A stretch of DNA of 64,000 nt from Coxiella endosymbiont of Amblyomma americanum (GTDB lineage Bacteria; Pseudomonadota; Gammaproteobacteria; Coxiellales; Coxiellaceae): assembly GCF_000815025.1 (NCBI RefSeq), contig NZ_CP007541.1, positions 124,001 through 188,000 on the forward strand, given 5' to 3'. The translations under genes and the position numbers were made by a program. This document shows positions 1-10,044 of the stretch, piece by piece; position 1 is the first letter of the stretch; every line of letters starts with the position of its first letter. The notes beneath the pieces are model-generated. The model searched no databases, had not been told where the DNA came from, and saw only the letters and a program-made list of their open reading frames with translations.

Positions 1-993
1 AGATGGAAAAGCGACAGAAATACTAGGATTGCTTATATAAGACGTTAGGGTTACGAAGTTTGTAAGTTTAGGAGTTACTCTTCTTTTAAACCCTGTAAAA
101 TGTCCGTCAGTGAATGCGTTTGTAAGTTGTTTAGCACGATCAGCGCGAAAATTCATGAAAATAATGGTATCCCCATCTTGGATGGTTACAGGATTTTCCC
201 TGTCGTAACAAATACTAGTTGGTCTTATAAATTCATCAGTTTCGTTTCTTTTATAAGCAAGAGTTATTGCTTCTTCAGCAGTTTTAGCTCGACGAGCAGC
301 AATTCCTTGAGTTAATAGATCATATGCCTTTTGAGTACGATCCCATCGTTTATCCCTATCCATAGCGTAGTAGCGCCCAATAAGAGACACAATTTTGTAC
401 TGTATAGATTGAACAGATTGTGTACAAGGACACTGGGCATAATTGCGAAGTTTCGTATTTATCTTTTTAATAGAAAGTATGGCTGATTTTGGAGGAGTAT
501 CTCGTCCGTCTAGAATGGCGTGTAAATAGATTTTTTTTGCTTTTTTAAGGTACGCTAATTCGATCATCGCTACAATCTGTGTGTCTCGACTGTGTACTCC
601 TCCATGAGATAATAATCCGATGATGTGTATAGCTTTGTTGTTTTGATTAGCTTGATTAATAGCATTAACAAGAACAGTATTCTCAAAAAAAGTACCAGTT
701 GATACGGACTTATCAATTCGAGTTACATCTTGAAGTACTTTCCGACCAGAACCAATATGGAGATGTCCTGCTTCTGAATTTCCTACTTGTCTTTTAGGCA
801 ATCCTACTGCACTTCCTGAAGCTTTTAATAGTGTGTGTGGGTAGTGCGTCCATAATGTATCCAAAGTTGGAGTCTTAGCAAGTCTAATTGCATTATGAGT
901 TGTATCTTTACTTTTACTAAAACCAAATCCGTCAAGGATAATAAGAACTATAGGTTTTATACGCTTCGTCTTCGATTTATTATTACATTGCAT
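1..993 (-). CDS. gpmI: 2,3-bisphosphoglycerate-independent phosphoglycerate mutase, 5' part
   Basis: This glycolytic enzyme interconverts 3- and 2-phosphoglycerate in the cytoplasm with two metal ions and a phosphoserine intermediate. Reading the minus strand from an ATG at 993, preceded by an AAAGGTG ribosome site, gives 331 uninterrupted codons to the window edge. The family is usually about 510 residues, so the C-terminal third lies outside. Visible signatures are LILDGFG-like start ILDGFG (residues 19-24), the catalytic-serine motif GNSEAGH with Ser73, SHGGVHS, DGRDTPP, GRYYAMDRD and the metal-site region NFRADR. The reading frame is intact, so it is probably functional despite decay elsewhere in the window. 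Identification is firm; only completeness is unknown. Confidence 0.93.
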   Translation of the reverse strand, partial: MQCNNKSKTKRIKPIVLIILDGFGFSKSKDTTHNAIRLAKTPTLDTLWTHYPHTLLKASGSAVGLPKRQVGNSEAGHLHIGSGRKVLQDVTRIDKSVSTGTFFENTVLVNAINQANQNNKAIHIIGLLSHGGVHSRDTQIVAMIELAYLKKAKKIYLHAILDGRDTPPKSAILSIKKINTKLRNYAQCPCTQSVQSIQYKIVSLIGRYYAMDRDKRWDRTQKAYDLLTQGIAARRAKTAEEAITLAYKRNETDEFIRPTSICYDRENPVTIQDGDTIIFMNFRADRAKQLTNAFTDGHFTGFKRRVTPKLTNFVTLTSYISNPSISVAFPS

Positions 994-1390
994 TATAAAA
1001 CACCTTTAAGTTTATAAGTTCTGAAAAAGGAAATTTTTTCTTAAATGTCAGAACATTATTTCGAGGAGATTAGTTGTTGTCAAATCTGAAAAAGAAATCT
1101 TTCAGTTATAAATTGCTAAAGAGAACATGCAAAGTATTTTTTCACTAGTAATAATAAGGTAAGATTGTTTCTTTTTGCGATGTAATATCGATCAAATTAA
1201 TTCAGCACAGGAAGAAAATTCATTATTAAAATAAACACGATGTTTGTCTTTTGATAATTGATAATAGTTGAATAAATCAACACTGCATTGGTTAGAATTT
1301 TTTGATAGAGGACATACCTTATAATACAATAGATGATATGGATTATAAAATACCGTGAGTAAGTTATTTTATTAAATTGAGGAGAAATTC
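994..1390. other. Intergenic stretch between divergent gpmI and the DUF2520 gene
   Basis: About 400 bases without a recognisable gene. It must hold promoters for both divergent neighbours. A TATAAT at 1320-1325 could be a -10 box for the rightward gene, but the nearest TTGATA (1302-1307) is only 12 bases upstream, too close for a standard -35. A GAGGAG ribosome site at 1379-1384 belongs to the gene starting at 1391. I see no protein remnant in either strand that I can name. Confidence 0.5.
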
Positions 1391-2257
1391 ATGTCTATGA
1401 AAATAAATTTTATCGGTGCTGGGCGTGTTGGGAAAATCATTGCTAAACAAATCGTAGACAATAAAATTGCCCTTATTCAAGGAGTGTGTAATTTTTCATT
1501 AGAAAGTACTGAAAAAGCAATAACTTATATTGGACAAGGAATGGCTTTTAGAAGCATTCAAGAATTACCACCAGCTGATATCACTTTTATCACTACTCAC
1601 GATGATGAAATAATAAATTGTTGCCAAAATTTGGCTAAAAGCAAAAACCTTAAAAAAGGAAGCATTGTGCTGCATTGTAGTGGTTTTCTCTTATCAGATG
1701 TATTAGTTTCTGTGAAAAAAAGAGATTGTCATATCGCTAGTATGTATCCTATACGGAGTTTTGTGATTGCTTCTGATATAAATAGAAATAGTGACTGCGT
1801 GTATTATTGCACCATTGAAGGTGATGATTATGAAACATTGAGTTTGTTATCCGCTTTATTTAAAAGGATAAATTACTTAGTCTATCCTATAGATAAAAGA
1901 AGAAAAAGTATTTGTCATATCGCAAATGTTTTTGCCTCTAACTATTTAGTTACATTATGTGATAGTGCTTTATCTTGTTTAAAAAATTCTGGGATTACAG
2001 CAAGTGATGGGTTTAAGATAATTATCAACCTAATGAAAAATACTTTAAATAATCTTGAGTCTACTCAGTCAACTAAAAAAGCTTTAACAGGACCTATTAG
2101 CCGTGGTGACCTAGGCATAGTTAAAAATCACTTGCAGGTATTATCAAAAACTAATTTAGTAGAACTATATAAAATGTTAGGTTTGTTAACTTTATCACTT
2201 ACATGTTTACCGGATAACAAAAAAGAAGAATTTTTTCAAATGTTTATTCTGAGATGA
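1391..2257 (+). CDS. panG: Rossmann-fold/DUF2520 NAD(P)-binding protein, candidate ketopantoate reductase PanG
   Basis: The 288-residue protein starts with a dinucleotide-binding loop GAGRVG at residues 9-14 and ends with an all-helical dimerisation half. The hallmarks of the DUF2520 family are visible: a HCSG motif in mid-protein, MYPIRSF, and GPISRGD followed by VKNHL near the C-terminus. DUF2520 proteins resemble ProC and PanE reductases. In Francisella a member of this type, PanG, was shown to be the sole ketopantoate reductase (pantothenate pathway), and a homologue was noted in Coxiella burnetii. The role here is inferred from that. The start is set by GAGGAG at 1379-1384; an in-frame ATG at 1397 is an alternative. 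The family is certain, the substrate less so. Confidence 0.75.
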   Translation: MSMKINFIGAGRVGKIIAKQIVDNKIALIQGVCNFSLESTEKAITYIGQGMAFRSIQELPPADITFITTHDDEIINCCQNLAKSKNLKKGSIVLHCSGFLLSDVLVSVKKRDCHIASMYPIRSFVIASDINRNSDCVYYCTIEGDDYETLSLLSALFKRINYLVYPIDKRRKSICHIANVFASNYLVTLCDSALSCLKNSGITASDGFKIIINLMKNTLNNLESTQSTKKALTGPISRGDLGIVKNHLQVLSKTNLVELYKMLGLLTLSLTCLPDNKKEEFFQMFILR

Positions 2258-2354
2258 AATCTGAATAACTTCAATCAGTTAATTGGTATTACAAAGAGAT
2301 TTTTACATCTTTTTAAATTCGAATGAGGTATACTCAGCGAGGTTCTATAACTAA

Positions 2355-2801
2355 ATGTATGTTTTTATGGAGAAATTTGTTCAGTTTGTTCCTAATCATT
2401 GGATTTTGGTTACAGGATTTATTGTCACATTATTTTTACTATTTTTAGACGTACGTTGGAAGCAAGGTATTGGAAGAAATACTCATTTAACACCTTCTCA
2501 AGTGGTGTGGTTGATCAATAATGAAAAAGCCATAGTTATTGATATTCGTGATTCTAAAATATTTGAGAAAGGACATATTACGCACGCAATTAATATTCCT
2601 ATTGTTGCATTAAATGAGCAGTTAAATGCGATTAATCAATATAAACAAAAACCATTAATTATTGTTTGTTCGTTTGGTAATAAATCCTTACGCTTTATGA
2701 ATAAATTACGGAAACACGATTTTCAAAAAATTTATATACTGTCTGGTGGTATGGGTGCTTGGAAAAGTTCTAATATGCCAGTGGTAAAATTACGTAGCTA
2801 A
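2355..2801 (+). CDS. yibN: Membrane-anchored rhodanese-like protein (YibN type)
   Basis: A 148-residue protein with one N-terminal membrane segment (about residues 16-31) followed by a single rhodanese domain. The domain shows VIDIRDSKIFEKGHI and an active-site loop beginning at Cys105 (CSFGNKS), then YILSGGMGAW. The cysteine suggests sulfur or persulfide transfer, but the physiological acceptor is unknown. In Escherichia coli the homologue lies in yibN-grxC-secB-gpsA; here secB and gpsA follow, but grxC is missing from the 171-base gap downstream. A GCGAGG about 12 bases upstream supports the ATG at 2355, although the ATG at 2367 is possible. The membrane anchor and synteny support the YibN assignment. 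Confidence 0.82.
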   Translation: MYVFMEKFVQFVPNHWILVTGFIVTLFLLFLDVRWKQGIGRNTHLTPSQVVWLINNEKAIVIDIRDSKIFEKGHITHAINIPIVALNEQLNAINQYKQKPLIIVCSFGNKSLRFMNKLRKHDFQKIYILSGGMGAWKSSNMPVVKLRS

Positions 2802-2972
2802 GCAGAACAGTTTTTCATTATTATATTAGCATCGCGTAGATTGTTTAAATGAAAAGGTGTTCTATAAATACTTTATTTGAGTATTCAGAAAATAATGATT
2901 TGACAATAAAAAGGTTAGAGTCAAATAGGGAAGTTAGTCATTATACCAATTGTCAAAAATTGAGAAAACAGA

Positions 2973-3449
2973 ATGGCAGAAAAGCAAAATGTTAATCAGT
3001 CAAAACATAACCCAGAATTCACTATACAACGATTGTACGTAAAAGATTCGTCATTTGAATCTCCGCATAGCCCTCAAGTATTTTTTGAAGTATGGAGACC
3101 AGAATTAAATTTAGATTTGACTACTAAGGCAAATGACTTAGGGAATAACAATCATGAGGTGGTTTTAGTTGTGAAAGCTACGGTTAAAATGGAAGCAAGA
3201 ACTATCTTTATAGCAGAGATTTTTCAAGCTGGAATTTTTGTTGTGAAAAATTTTCCCGAAGACCAGATTCGACCTGTTCTAGAAAGCTTGTGTCCCAACA
3301 TTCTTTATCCATATGCAAGAGAAGCAATCACCGATATGGTGGTTCGTGGAGGGTTTCCTCATCTTTATTTAGCACCAATAAATTTTGACTCTCTTTTAGA
3401 AAAACGTAGTCGAATTAAAGGGTGTAATGATAGGGGTCGTATGCATTAA
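2973..3449 (+). CDS. secB: Protein-export chaperone SecB
   Basis: SecB is the tetrameric cytoplasmic chaperone that keeps presecretory proteins unfolded and hands them to SecA. The 158-residue product matches the usual length and order: [14 protein letters not shown] near residue 17, the SPHSP segment, the [10 protein letters not shown] strand, and the C-terminal region [24 protein letters not shown] with [14 protein letters not shown]. It follows the rhodanese gene and is only 2 bases from gpsA, so these are probably cotranscribed. A perfect TTGACA at 2899-2904 may be a -35 box for secB-gpsA, but the -10 candidate 17 bases on is weak. secG and lepB elsewhere in this window complete part of the same export route. 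Confidence 0.96.
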   Translation: MAEKQNVNQSKHNPEFTIQRLYVKDSSFESPHSPQVFFEVWRPELNLDLTTKANDLGNNNHEVVLVVKATVKMEARTIFIAEIFQAGIFVVKNFPEDQIRPVLESLCPNILYPYAREAITDMVVRGGFPHLYLAPINFDSLLEKRSRIKGCNDRGRMH

Positions 3450-3451
3450 AA

Positions 3452-4447
3452 ATGATAAAAAAAAATCATGATCTCCTGGCTATACTTGGTGCTGGTTCTT
3501 GGGGAACGGCTCTTGCTCTTTTACTGTCCCGTAGACAGCAAGACATTCGACTATGGTCTCGTAAAAAGGAACATGTAAAAGAAATGCGATCAGAGGGTAC
3601 TAATCGTCGATATTTACCAGACTACCCATTTCCGAAGTCATTGTGCGTTTATCATGATTTAAAAGCGAGTCTAGAAGGAGTGCATGATATATTAATTGTC
3701 GTACCTAGTTTTGCATTTCAAAGAGTATTAAAAGAGATAAAGCCATACATTAATTTTCCAAGACGGATTGCCTGGGGAACTAAAGGTATTGCTCTCGGTG
3801 GTCATTTATTACACGAAGTTATTGAGACAGAATTAGGACAAATGCCCGTTGCAGCATTATCAGGTCCCAGTCTTGCTACTGAAGTAGCTGCTGGATTGCC
3901 AACCGCAATAACGGTAGCAAGTAACGACACAAAATTTGCTTATGATTTAATTAAAAGACTAAATAGTCCTTACTTTCAAGCGCATCAGAGTAATGATTTG
4001 ATAGGTGTAGAAATTTGTGGAAGTGTAAAAAGTATATTAGCTATTGTGATTGGGATTAGTGATGGGTTAGTTCTAGGAGCAAACGCTCGAGCTGCTTTAA
4101 TTACTCGAGGTCTTATAGAAATGAGTCGTTTAGTTAAGGTATTGGGAGGAGAGGAGAAAACTTTGACTGGATTAGCTGGATTAGGAGACTTAGTGCTCAC
4201 CTGTACAGATAATCAATCGCGTAATCGACGATTTGGTATGGCTTTAGGAAAAGGTGTAAATAGACAAGTTGCTGAACAATCTATTGGTCAAGCGATTGAA
4301 GGTCTTCATAATGTCAGTCAAGTGTGGATGCTTGCAAAAAGACATAAAATTGATATGCCTGTCATTCAGCAAAGTTATCGTATTTTTCACGAAGACTTAG
4401 ATCCTAGAAAAGCTATTCAGGAACTTTTTCATCAATCTTGGTCGTAA
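3452..4447 (+). CDS. gpsA: Glycerol-3-phosphate dehydrogenase [NAD(P)+]
   Basis: GpsA reduces dihydroxyacetone phosphate to sn-glycerol-3-phosphate, the backbone for phospholipid synthesis. The 331-residue product has the N-terminal nucleotide-binding loop GAGSWGTA (residues 13-20), a GTKGI segment, SGPSLATEVA (137-146), the catalytic lysine in SVKSIL (Lys193) and the C-terminal GLGDLVLTCT and SRNRRFG motifs. It starts 2 bases after the secB stop, so translation is probably coupled. Length and motifs are normal for the family. After it comes a 455-base non-coding stretch, so it is likely the last gene of this transcription unit. Confidence 0.96.
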   Translation: MIKKNHDLLAILGAGSWGTALALLLSRRQQDIRLWSRKKEHVKEMRSEGTNRRYLPDYPFPKSLCVYHDLKASLEGVHDILIVVPSFAFQRVLKEIKPYINFPRRIAWGTKGIALGGHLLHEVIETELGQMPVAALSGPSLATEVAAGLPTAITVASNDTKFAYDLIKRLNSPYFQAHQSNDLIGVEICGSVKSILAIVIGISDGLVLGANARAALITRGLIEMSRLVKVLGGEEKTLTGLAGLGDLVLTCTDNQSRNRRFGMALGKGVNRQVAEQSIGQAIEGLHNVSQVWMLAKRHKIDMPVIQQSYRIFHEDLDPRKAIQELFHQSWS

Positions 4448-4902
4448 GGGTGCATTAAAGGCAATCAGGTTACCTTCCCATGATTCTAACAATTTACGAT
4501 AATGCAAGTAAAATTACAAATTACTTCATTTAATGTATGAAACTAGATTGGTTACAAGCCCTTAAGAAAAATATTGTGAATGTAAAACAACTTATTAACT
4601 TACATGGTTGTGATGTGCTTATGTAATTATTATTTTATTTAATAACTTCCTAATAGCATCAGGAGGTAAATGCAAGACTGCCATTCCAAAAAAGATTCTA
4701 TCAGCAAAAGTATCACTTATTAATAGAAAATAGCGACATTGACGAATGCAATGTAAAGATATAAATCCGAATTTAGGTAGTGATAATACTAATAAAACAA
4801 TTGCTTCACTTCACTAAAGTGAAGAATGGCATATTGTTTCTTTAGTAGGAATAAAGTAAAACTGTTATATTTACTTTACCATGCTTATTAACGGGGTTAA
4901 TT
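4448..4902 (+). other. Gene-poor eroded stretch between gpsA and accA
   Basis: I find no intact gene in these 455 bases. A 29-codon open frame at 4537-4626 (MKLDWLQALKK...) has a Shine-Dalgarno-poor start and no secure homologue; it could be a remnant of a longer lost gene. A 16-base palindrome lies at 4809-4824. Stops are frequent in every frame. The stretch presumably also holds the accA promoter, which I cannot place. It looks like the residue of a deleted gene in a genome under erosion. Confidence 0.5.
4809..4824. repeat. Palindrome CTTCACTAAAGTGAAG upstream of accA
   Basis: The sequence is perfectly symmetric (arms CTTCACT and AGTGAAG with two central bases). It lies about 80 bases before the accA start. 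As RNA it could fold as a 6-bp stem with a TAAA loop, but it is not followed by a T-run, so it is not a good terminator. It could be an operator or chance symmetry in AT-rich sequence. Confidence 0.4.
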
Positions 4903-5853
4903 ATGAATCTAGATTATTTAGATTTTGAACAACCGATCGCGGAACTTCAGGAAAAGATTAACGAGTTGCATCGTGTGAATACTAGTAAGGAAATTAATTT
5001 TGTTGACGCAATTGCTAATCTAGAAGAAAAAAATTTTCAGTTAACACAAGAAATTTTCTCTAATTTAAAAGCATATCAAATTGTGCAATTAGCTCGACAT
5101 CCTCTACGTCCACATACTGTTGATTATCTTCAGAGGATTTTTTTAGATTTTGATGAACTGCATGGTGACCGCCATTATGGAGATGATACTGGAATAATTG
5201 GAGGATTAGGTCGTTTAGACAGTGAACCCGTTATGATCATTGGTCAGGAAAAAGGTCGAGATACCAAAGAAAAAATTTCCCGAAATTTTGGAATGACAAA
5301 ACCTGAAGGATTTCGAAAAGCATTGCGATTGATGAAGCTTGCTGAGAAGTTTACAATTCCGGTTGTCACGTTTATTGATACACCGGGCGCTTATCCTGGT
5401 ATAGGTGCCGAAGAACGTAATCAAAGCGAAGCTATCGCTAGGAATATTTATGAGATGTCACAATTAAAAACTCCAATTATATGTACTGTAATTGGAGAAG
5501 GTTGTTCTGGTGGTGCATTAGCTATTGGGGTAGGAGATCGTACTTTAATGTTGCAGTACGCTTATTATTCTGTGATCTCTCCAGAAGGTTGTGCTTCTAT
5601 TTTATGGAAAAATACCAAAAAATCTGGAGAAGCCGCTGAAGCACTTGAATTAACTTCGGAACGACTTTATAAATTAGATCTAATTGATGAAATAATACAA
5701 GAACCACTTGGTGGAGCTCATCGTGATGTTAATACAATGGCAGAAAAAATCAAAGAACGTTTATGTTTACACTTGTCCGCTTTACAAGATAAATCCATTG
5801 ATTCTATTTTAGAAGAACGTTATAAGCGATGGCTCAGTTATGGAAAAAACTGA
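4903..5853 (+). CDS. accA: Acetyl-CoA carboxylase carboxyltransferase subunit alpha
   Basis: AccA with AccD transfers the carboxyl group from carboxybiotin to acetyl-CoA, giving malonyl-CoA, the first step of fatty acid synthesis. The 316-residue product has the normal length (about 317 in E. coli). It carries the N-terminal helical segment, then [10 protein letters not shown]-type residues after position 80, [22 protein letters not shown], and the oxyanion region [16 protein letters not shown]. The partner accD is not in this window. accA overlaps tilS by 14 bases, suggesting a two-gene unit. The ATG at 4903 is preceded by ACGGGG. The gene is intact and the assignment firm. Confidence 0.97.
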   Translation: MNLDYLDFEQPIAELQEKINELHRVNTSKEINFVDAIANLEEKNFQLTQEIFSNLKAYQIVQLARHPLRPHTVDYLQRIFLDFDELHGDRHYGDDTGIIGGLGRLDSEPVMIIGQEKGRDTKEKISRNFGMTKPEGFRKALRLMKLAEKFTIPVVTFIDTPGAYPGIGAEERNQSEAIARNIYEMSQLKTPIICTVIGEGCSGGALAIGVGDRTLMLQYAYYSVISPEGCASILWKNTKKSGEAAEALELTSERLYKLDLIDEIIQEPLGGAHRDVNTMAEKIKERLCLHLSALQDKSIDSILEERYKRWLSYGKN

Positions 5854-7213
5854 TAATACGCTTACTTCTGATAAACTTTTTGCGATACTAACTACGCTTA
5901 CTAATAATTTTAATTTCTATATCGCTTATAGTGGAGGTTTAGATTCTCATGTTCTTTTACATGTAATGAGTGAATGCGTTAAAAAAAACCCATGTTGGAA
6001 TATTCAAGCTTTACATATTAATCATAAACTTAGTCCAGAATCTGATCTTTGGGAACAGCATTGTCAGTGTGTCTGTAAGTCATTAAAAATACCTTTTCAA
6101 GTAGAAAGGTTAAAATTGGCTATTTTCCCAGGTGATAGTATTGAAAAAATTGCACGAGAAGCTCGTTATGAAGTATTTTGCCGTGTTGTTCAAAAGGATG
6201 AAAACATATTAACAGCTCATACTCAAAATGATCAAGCAGAAACTTTTCTACTTCAATTGATGCGTGGTGCTGGCGTCACAGGATTAAGCGCTATGCCAAT
6301 AAAGAAACGGTTGGGTGCTGGCTATTTATTACGTTTACTACTAAATTTTCATCGCAGTGCATTGAAAAATTATGCCGTAAGAAACTGTTTACGTTGGGTT
6401 GAGGACGGTATGAATTCGGAATTGCGATTTAATCGTAATTATTTACGTCATAAAACATTGCCTTCTTTACAAGAACGATGGCCTGCAGTTTTTTCTGTAA
6501 TTTCTCGATCAGCAAATCACTGCGCTGAGGCGAATTTTTTACTGAATCAATTAGCAGATAAAGATTTATTAACTATACAAATTGGTATGCAATTGGCAGT
6601 TAAGCTAATATTACGGTTAACACCTCCGCGTCAGAGAAATGTTTTACGACGATGGATTTCTCGTGAAGGATTTTCTGTACCTCAGACTAAACAATTAGAA
6701 CAGATACGAAAAGATGTATTAAAAGCGTCGAGAGACGCAAATCCTGTTTTTATTTACGATAATGTGAAAATTCGTCGATACAGAGATATGCTATATTTGT
6801 CTTATTTTTCAAAAAATCACGACACTAATTTACACAGTACTAATTTATCTATTTCATGGGACATGCAAAGTGTTTTAATTCTTCCTAACAGGTTAGGAGT
6901 TTTAAAAGCTGTTAAACGAAAAGGTAAAGGAATTAAAATTAAAGATGTATTTTTTACTCATCAGGTAATGGTGTGTTTTCGGAAAGGAGGCGAACGATGT
7001 CGTCCTATAGGAAAAAAAGAACATCACACATTAAAAAAATTAATGCAAGGATGGAAAATTCCGGTATGGCAACGTAGCTCTATTCCGTTAATTTATTATA
7101 ACGAACAATTAGTATCTGTCGTAGGTTATTGTATTTGCGAAGAATTTACAGTAAAAGATTTAGAATGGGGTTGGGTGATTAAACTAGAGACGTATGGAAA
7201 AGAAAACAGGTAG
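5840..7213 (+). CDS. tilS: tRNA(Ile)-lysidine synthase
   Basis: TilS converts the wobble cytidine of the CAU isoleucine tRNA to lysidine, which lets it read AUA and excludes methionine. The 457-residue product has the ATP pyrophosphatase P-loop YSGGLDS (residues 30-36), an [11 protein letters not shown] segment, [20 protein letters not shown], and the C-terminal substrate-binding domain with [12 protein letters not shown] and [16 protein letters not shown]. The ATG at 5840 lies inside the end of accA, so translation is probably coupled. An AT-rich genome uses AUA heavily, which makes this enzyme essential. The frame is intact. Confidence 0.95.
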   Translation: MEKTDNTLTSDKLFAILTTLTNNFNFYIAYSGGLDSHVLLHVMSECVKKNPCWNIQALHINHKLSPESDLWEQHCQCVCKSLKIPFQVERLKLAIFPGDSIEKIAREARYEVFCRVVQKDENILTAHTQNDQAETFLLQLMRGAGVTGLSAMPIKKRLGAGYLLRLLLNFHRSALKNYAVRNCLRWVEDGMNSELRFNRNYLRHKTLPSLQERWPAVFSVISRSANHCAEANFLLNQLADKDLLTIQIGMQLAVKLILRLTPPRQRNVLRRWISREGFSVPQTKQLEQIRKDVLKASRDANPVFIYDNVKIRRYRDMLYLSYFSKNHDTNLHSTNLSISWDMQSVLILPNRLGVLKAVKRKGKGIKIKDVFFTHQVMVCFRKGGERCRPIGKKEHHTLKKLMQGWKIPVWQRSSIPLIYYNEQLVSVVGYCICEEFTVKDLEWGWVIKLETYGKENR

Positions 7214-7413
7214 CAATATTTTTCTTTTAACTTCATTATTAAAAAAAGCGCGCAATCAATTTTTCCATAAGAGAAACGAAGCGATTTCTTTATATTTTTT
7301 ATTTGTATACTACGAGGTTTTATCCTTAATTGAAATAAAATTTTTAAATTTAGACTTTTATAAGATAGCAATGTATCCGTTTTGTATGGGCAACTTTTAT
7401 CGCTTAGACATAT

Positions 7414-9237
7414 ATGGTTGATTCGATGGAAACGGTTTCTCAAAGATTTGTTCGTAATTTTTCGATTATCGCACATATTGATCATGGTAAGTCTACATTA
7501 GCGGATCGGTTGATTCATCTATGTGGTGGACTAACCGATCGTGAGATGAGAAATCAAGTACTTGATTCAATGGATATTGAGCGAGAACGTGGAATTACTG
7601 TTAAAGCGCAGAGCGTTTCTTTAATCTATCGATCCCATGCAGGAGTTATCTATCAATTAAATGTTATCGATACTCCTGGGCATGTGGATTTCTCGTATGA
7701 AGTATCTCGATCCTTAGCAGCTTGCGAAGGTGCTTTATTAGTAATAGACGCTTCTCAAGGTGTAGAGGCACAGACAATAACAACCTGTTGTTCGGCTATG
7801 AAACAAGGCATTACAATATTACCGGTTCTGAATAAGATTGATTTACCGCAAGCAAGCTCTGATCGTGCTATGCAGGAAATTAAAGAGATTCTTGGTATTA
7901 AAACGCACGATATCATGCAGATAAGCGCTAAATTGGGTCATGGGATTCAAGAACTAATAGAAAAACTTATTGTCACTTTTCCTCCACCGGCAGGTGATCC
8001 TAAAGCACCATTAAAAGCTTTAATTATCGATTCTTGGTTTGATAGTTATTTGGGAGTAGTGTCCTTGGTGAGAGTAAAAGTCGGCACTTTATATAAAGGA
8101 GATAAGATTAAAATTCTATCTACAAATAGAGACTATCACGTTGATCAAATAGGTTGTTTTACACCGAAACGTCGATTTTTAGAAAAGTTAGAGATTGGTA
8201 TGATAGGGTTTGTGATTGCTGGAATTAAAGATATTCTTGGTGCTCCTGTAGGAGATACATTAACACGCGCTACAGATCCTGTCAAAATACCTTTATCTGG
8301 TTTTCAGAAAGTTAAACCTCGAGTGTTTGCCAGTTTATTTCCTATGTATTCTGATCGATATCAAGCATTTCGCGAAGCACTTGCTAAACTTCGTCTGAAT
8401 GATTCAGCCTTATTTTATGAGCCAGAATTTTCAAGAATTATTGGTTTTGGGTTTCGTTGTGGTTTTCTTGGTATACTTCATATGGAAATTATTCAAGAAC
8501 GTTTGAAACGTGAATACAATCTTGAATTAATTGTCACATCACCTACAGTAAATTATCAGATCTTAACGAGAAAAAATGAGTTGTTATACATTGATAATCC
8601 AAATTGTTTGCCTATAATTACAAAAATTTCTGAAATTCGAGAGCCTATCGCGATGGTAAATATATTGGTGCCTTCAGAATTTTTAGGCGCGGTAATCGGT
8701 TTGTGCATAAAAAAACGAGGTGTGCAAAAAGAATTATTGTATGTAAGAAATCAAGTATCAATAAAATATGAAATTCCACTGAGTGAAGTAGTAGTGGATT
8801 TTTTTCATTGTTTAAAATCTATAAGTCATGGATATGCTTCTTTAGATTACAATATTAGTCACTTTAGAAAAGCAGATCTAGTAAAATTGGATATTTTAAT
8901 TTCTGGGAAAGTTGTAGATGTTTTGTCAACTATTGTGCCTAAAGATCAAGCCTATTTGCGAGGACGCGTATTAGCAGATCGGTTAAAAAATTTGATCCAG
9001 AGGCAAATGTTTGAAGTAGTTATTCAAGCCGCGATCGGTACTAAGATTATTGCACGTACTGTAGTGAAAGCGTTACGTAAAAACGTAGTAGCTAAATGCT
9101 ATGGAGGGGATGTAACTAGAAAAAAAAAATTGCTAGAGAAACAAAAAATTGGAAAGAAACGTATGAAACAAATAGGTAATGTTACTGTATCCCAAGAGGT
9201 ATTTTTAGCTATATTAGGTACAGAGTATGATATTTGA
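7414..9237 (+). CDS. lepA: Elongation factor 4 (LepA GTPase)
   Basis: LepA is a ribosome-binding translational GTPase related to EF-G, implicated in back-translocation and 30S assembly. The product of 607 residues has G1 AHIDHGKS (20-27), the switch region [12 protein letters not shown]3 DTPGHVDF, G4 NKIDLP, an EF-G domain III/V-like core ([13 protein letters not shown]) and the LepA-specific C-terminal domain ([22 protein letters not shown]). An in-frame ATG at 7426 would give a shorter start closer to E. coli LepA; I keep 7414. A 200-base gap precedes it and presumably contains its promoter. Its end overlaps lepB by 11 bases, as expected for the conserved lepA-lepB pair. Confidence 0.96.
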   Translation: MVDSMETVSQRFVRNFSIIAHIDHGKSTLADRLIHLCGGLTDREMRNQVLDSMDIERERGITVKAQSVSLIYRSHAGVIYQLNVIDTPGHVDFSYEVSRSLAACEGALLVIDASQGVEAQTITTCCSAMKQGITILPVLNKIDLPQASSDRAMQEIKEILGIKTHDIMQISAKLGHGIQELIEKLIVTFPPPAGDPKAPLKALIIDSWFDSYLGVVSLVRVKVGTLYKGDKIKILSTNRDYHVDQIGCFTPKRRFLEKLEIGMIGFVIAGIKDILGAPVGDTLTRATDPVKIPLSGFQKVKPRVFASLFPMYSDRYQAFREALAKLRLNDSALFYEPEFSRIIGFGFRCGFLGILHMEIIQERLKREYNLELIVTSPTVNYQILTRKNELLYIDNPNCLPIITKISEIREPIAMVNILVPSEFLGAVIGLCIKKRGVQKELLYVRNQVSIKYEIPLSEVVVDFFHCLKSISHGYASLDYNISHFRKADLVKLDILISGKVVDVLSTIVPKDQAYLRGRVLADRLKNLIQRQMFEVVIQAAIGTKIIARTVVKALRKNVVAKCYGGDVTRKKKLLEKQKIGKKRMKQIGNVTVSQEVFLAILGTEYDI

Positions 9238-10015
9238 TTTTTCCTTTTATTTAACAGTTATAGTATTGTTAACTGGAATAGTTTTTTTTACTAGTTTATT
9301 TTTCGTGAAGAAGCATAACTCTTTGGAAAGTATATCTTTAAAATTTAAAACTGTCTTTGATTGTAGTAAAACTTTTTTTCCTCCATTATTAATTGTTTGG
9401 GTAGTACGATCTTTTATTATTCAACCTTATCACGTATTGACAGGTTCATTAGAACCTTCTGTCATGCCGGGTGATTTTATTATGGTAGAACAATTTGCTT
9501 ACGGACTCCGTTTTCCTGTAATTAATAAAAAAATTTTCTCTGTCAATGAACCAAAACGCGGTCAGATTGTTGTGTTTCGGTGGCCTAAAAATCTAAAAAT
9601 TATTTTTGTTAAACGCGTTATTGGATTGCCAGGTGATCACATTGTGTATAAACACAAGCAACTATATATTAATGGTCGACAACAAAAGCAAAAACTTCTT
9701 TATAAGATGAATAATAGTATTGATTCGTTAAAGGGGTATCCATGGACTATATATGTGAAAGAAGAAGATCTGTACAGCATAAAACATAGAATCTATATAC
9801 ATTCTGTTGGAGGAGAAATTGAAAATTGTGATTTGGTAGTTCCTTCTAAACATTATTTTGTAATGGGAGATAATCGAGACAACAGCGATGACAGTCGTCA
9901 GTGGGGGTTTGTTCCAGAACAAAATTTAATTGGAAAAGCTTTTTTTAGGATTTGCTTTAGCTGGGATTCTTTAAATAAACATATTCGATGGCGCCGTTTC
10001 GGTAGCGTATTATAA
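9227..10015 (+). CDS. lepB: Signal peptidase I
   Basis: LepB is the inner-membrane serine protease that removes signal peptides on the periplasmic side. The 262-residue product has two N-terminal membrane segments (about 5-27 and 51-66), the nucleophile Ser74 in TGSLEP, the general-base Lys129 in [11 protein letters not shown] and the box E motif [14 protein letters not shown]. The serine is followed by Leu where the family usually has Met. Catalytic residues are otherwise intact. It overlaps lepA upstream and is followed 29 bases later by rnc, giving the lepA-lepB-rnc-era-recO-pdxJ block found in many gammaproteobacteria. Confidence 0.95.
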   Translation: MIFDFSFYLTVIVLLTGIVFFTSLFFVKKHNSLESISLKFKTVFDCSKTFFPPLLIVWVVRSFIIQPYHVLTGSLEPSVMPGDFIMVEQFAYGLRFPVINKKIFSVNEPKRGQIVVFRWPKNLKIIFVKRVIGLPGDHIVYKHKQLYINGRQQKQKLLYKMNNSIDSLKGYPWTIYVKEEDLYSIKHRIYIHSVGGEIENCDLVVPSKHYFVMGDNRDNSDDSRQWGFVPEQNLIGKAFFRICFSWDSLNKHIRWRRFGSVL

Positions 10016-10044
10016 AAGCTTTTATTTTATCTCCATGAAAGATT

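Noticed and set aside
100-315. 71-codon open frame on the plus strand
   Set aside because: It lies opposite the intact gpmI reading frame, which shows clear motifs in this region.
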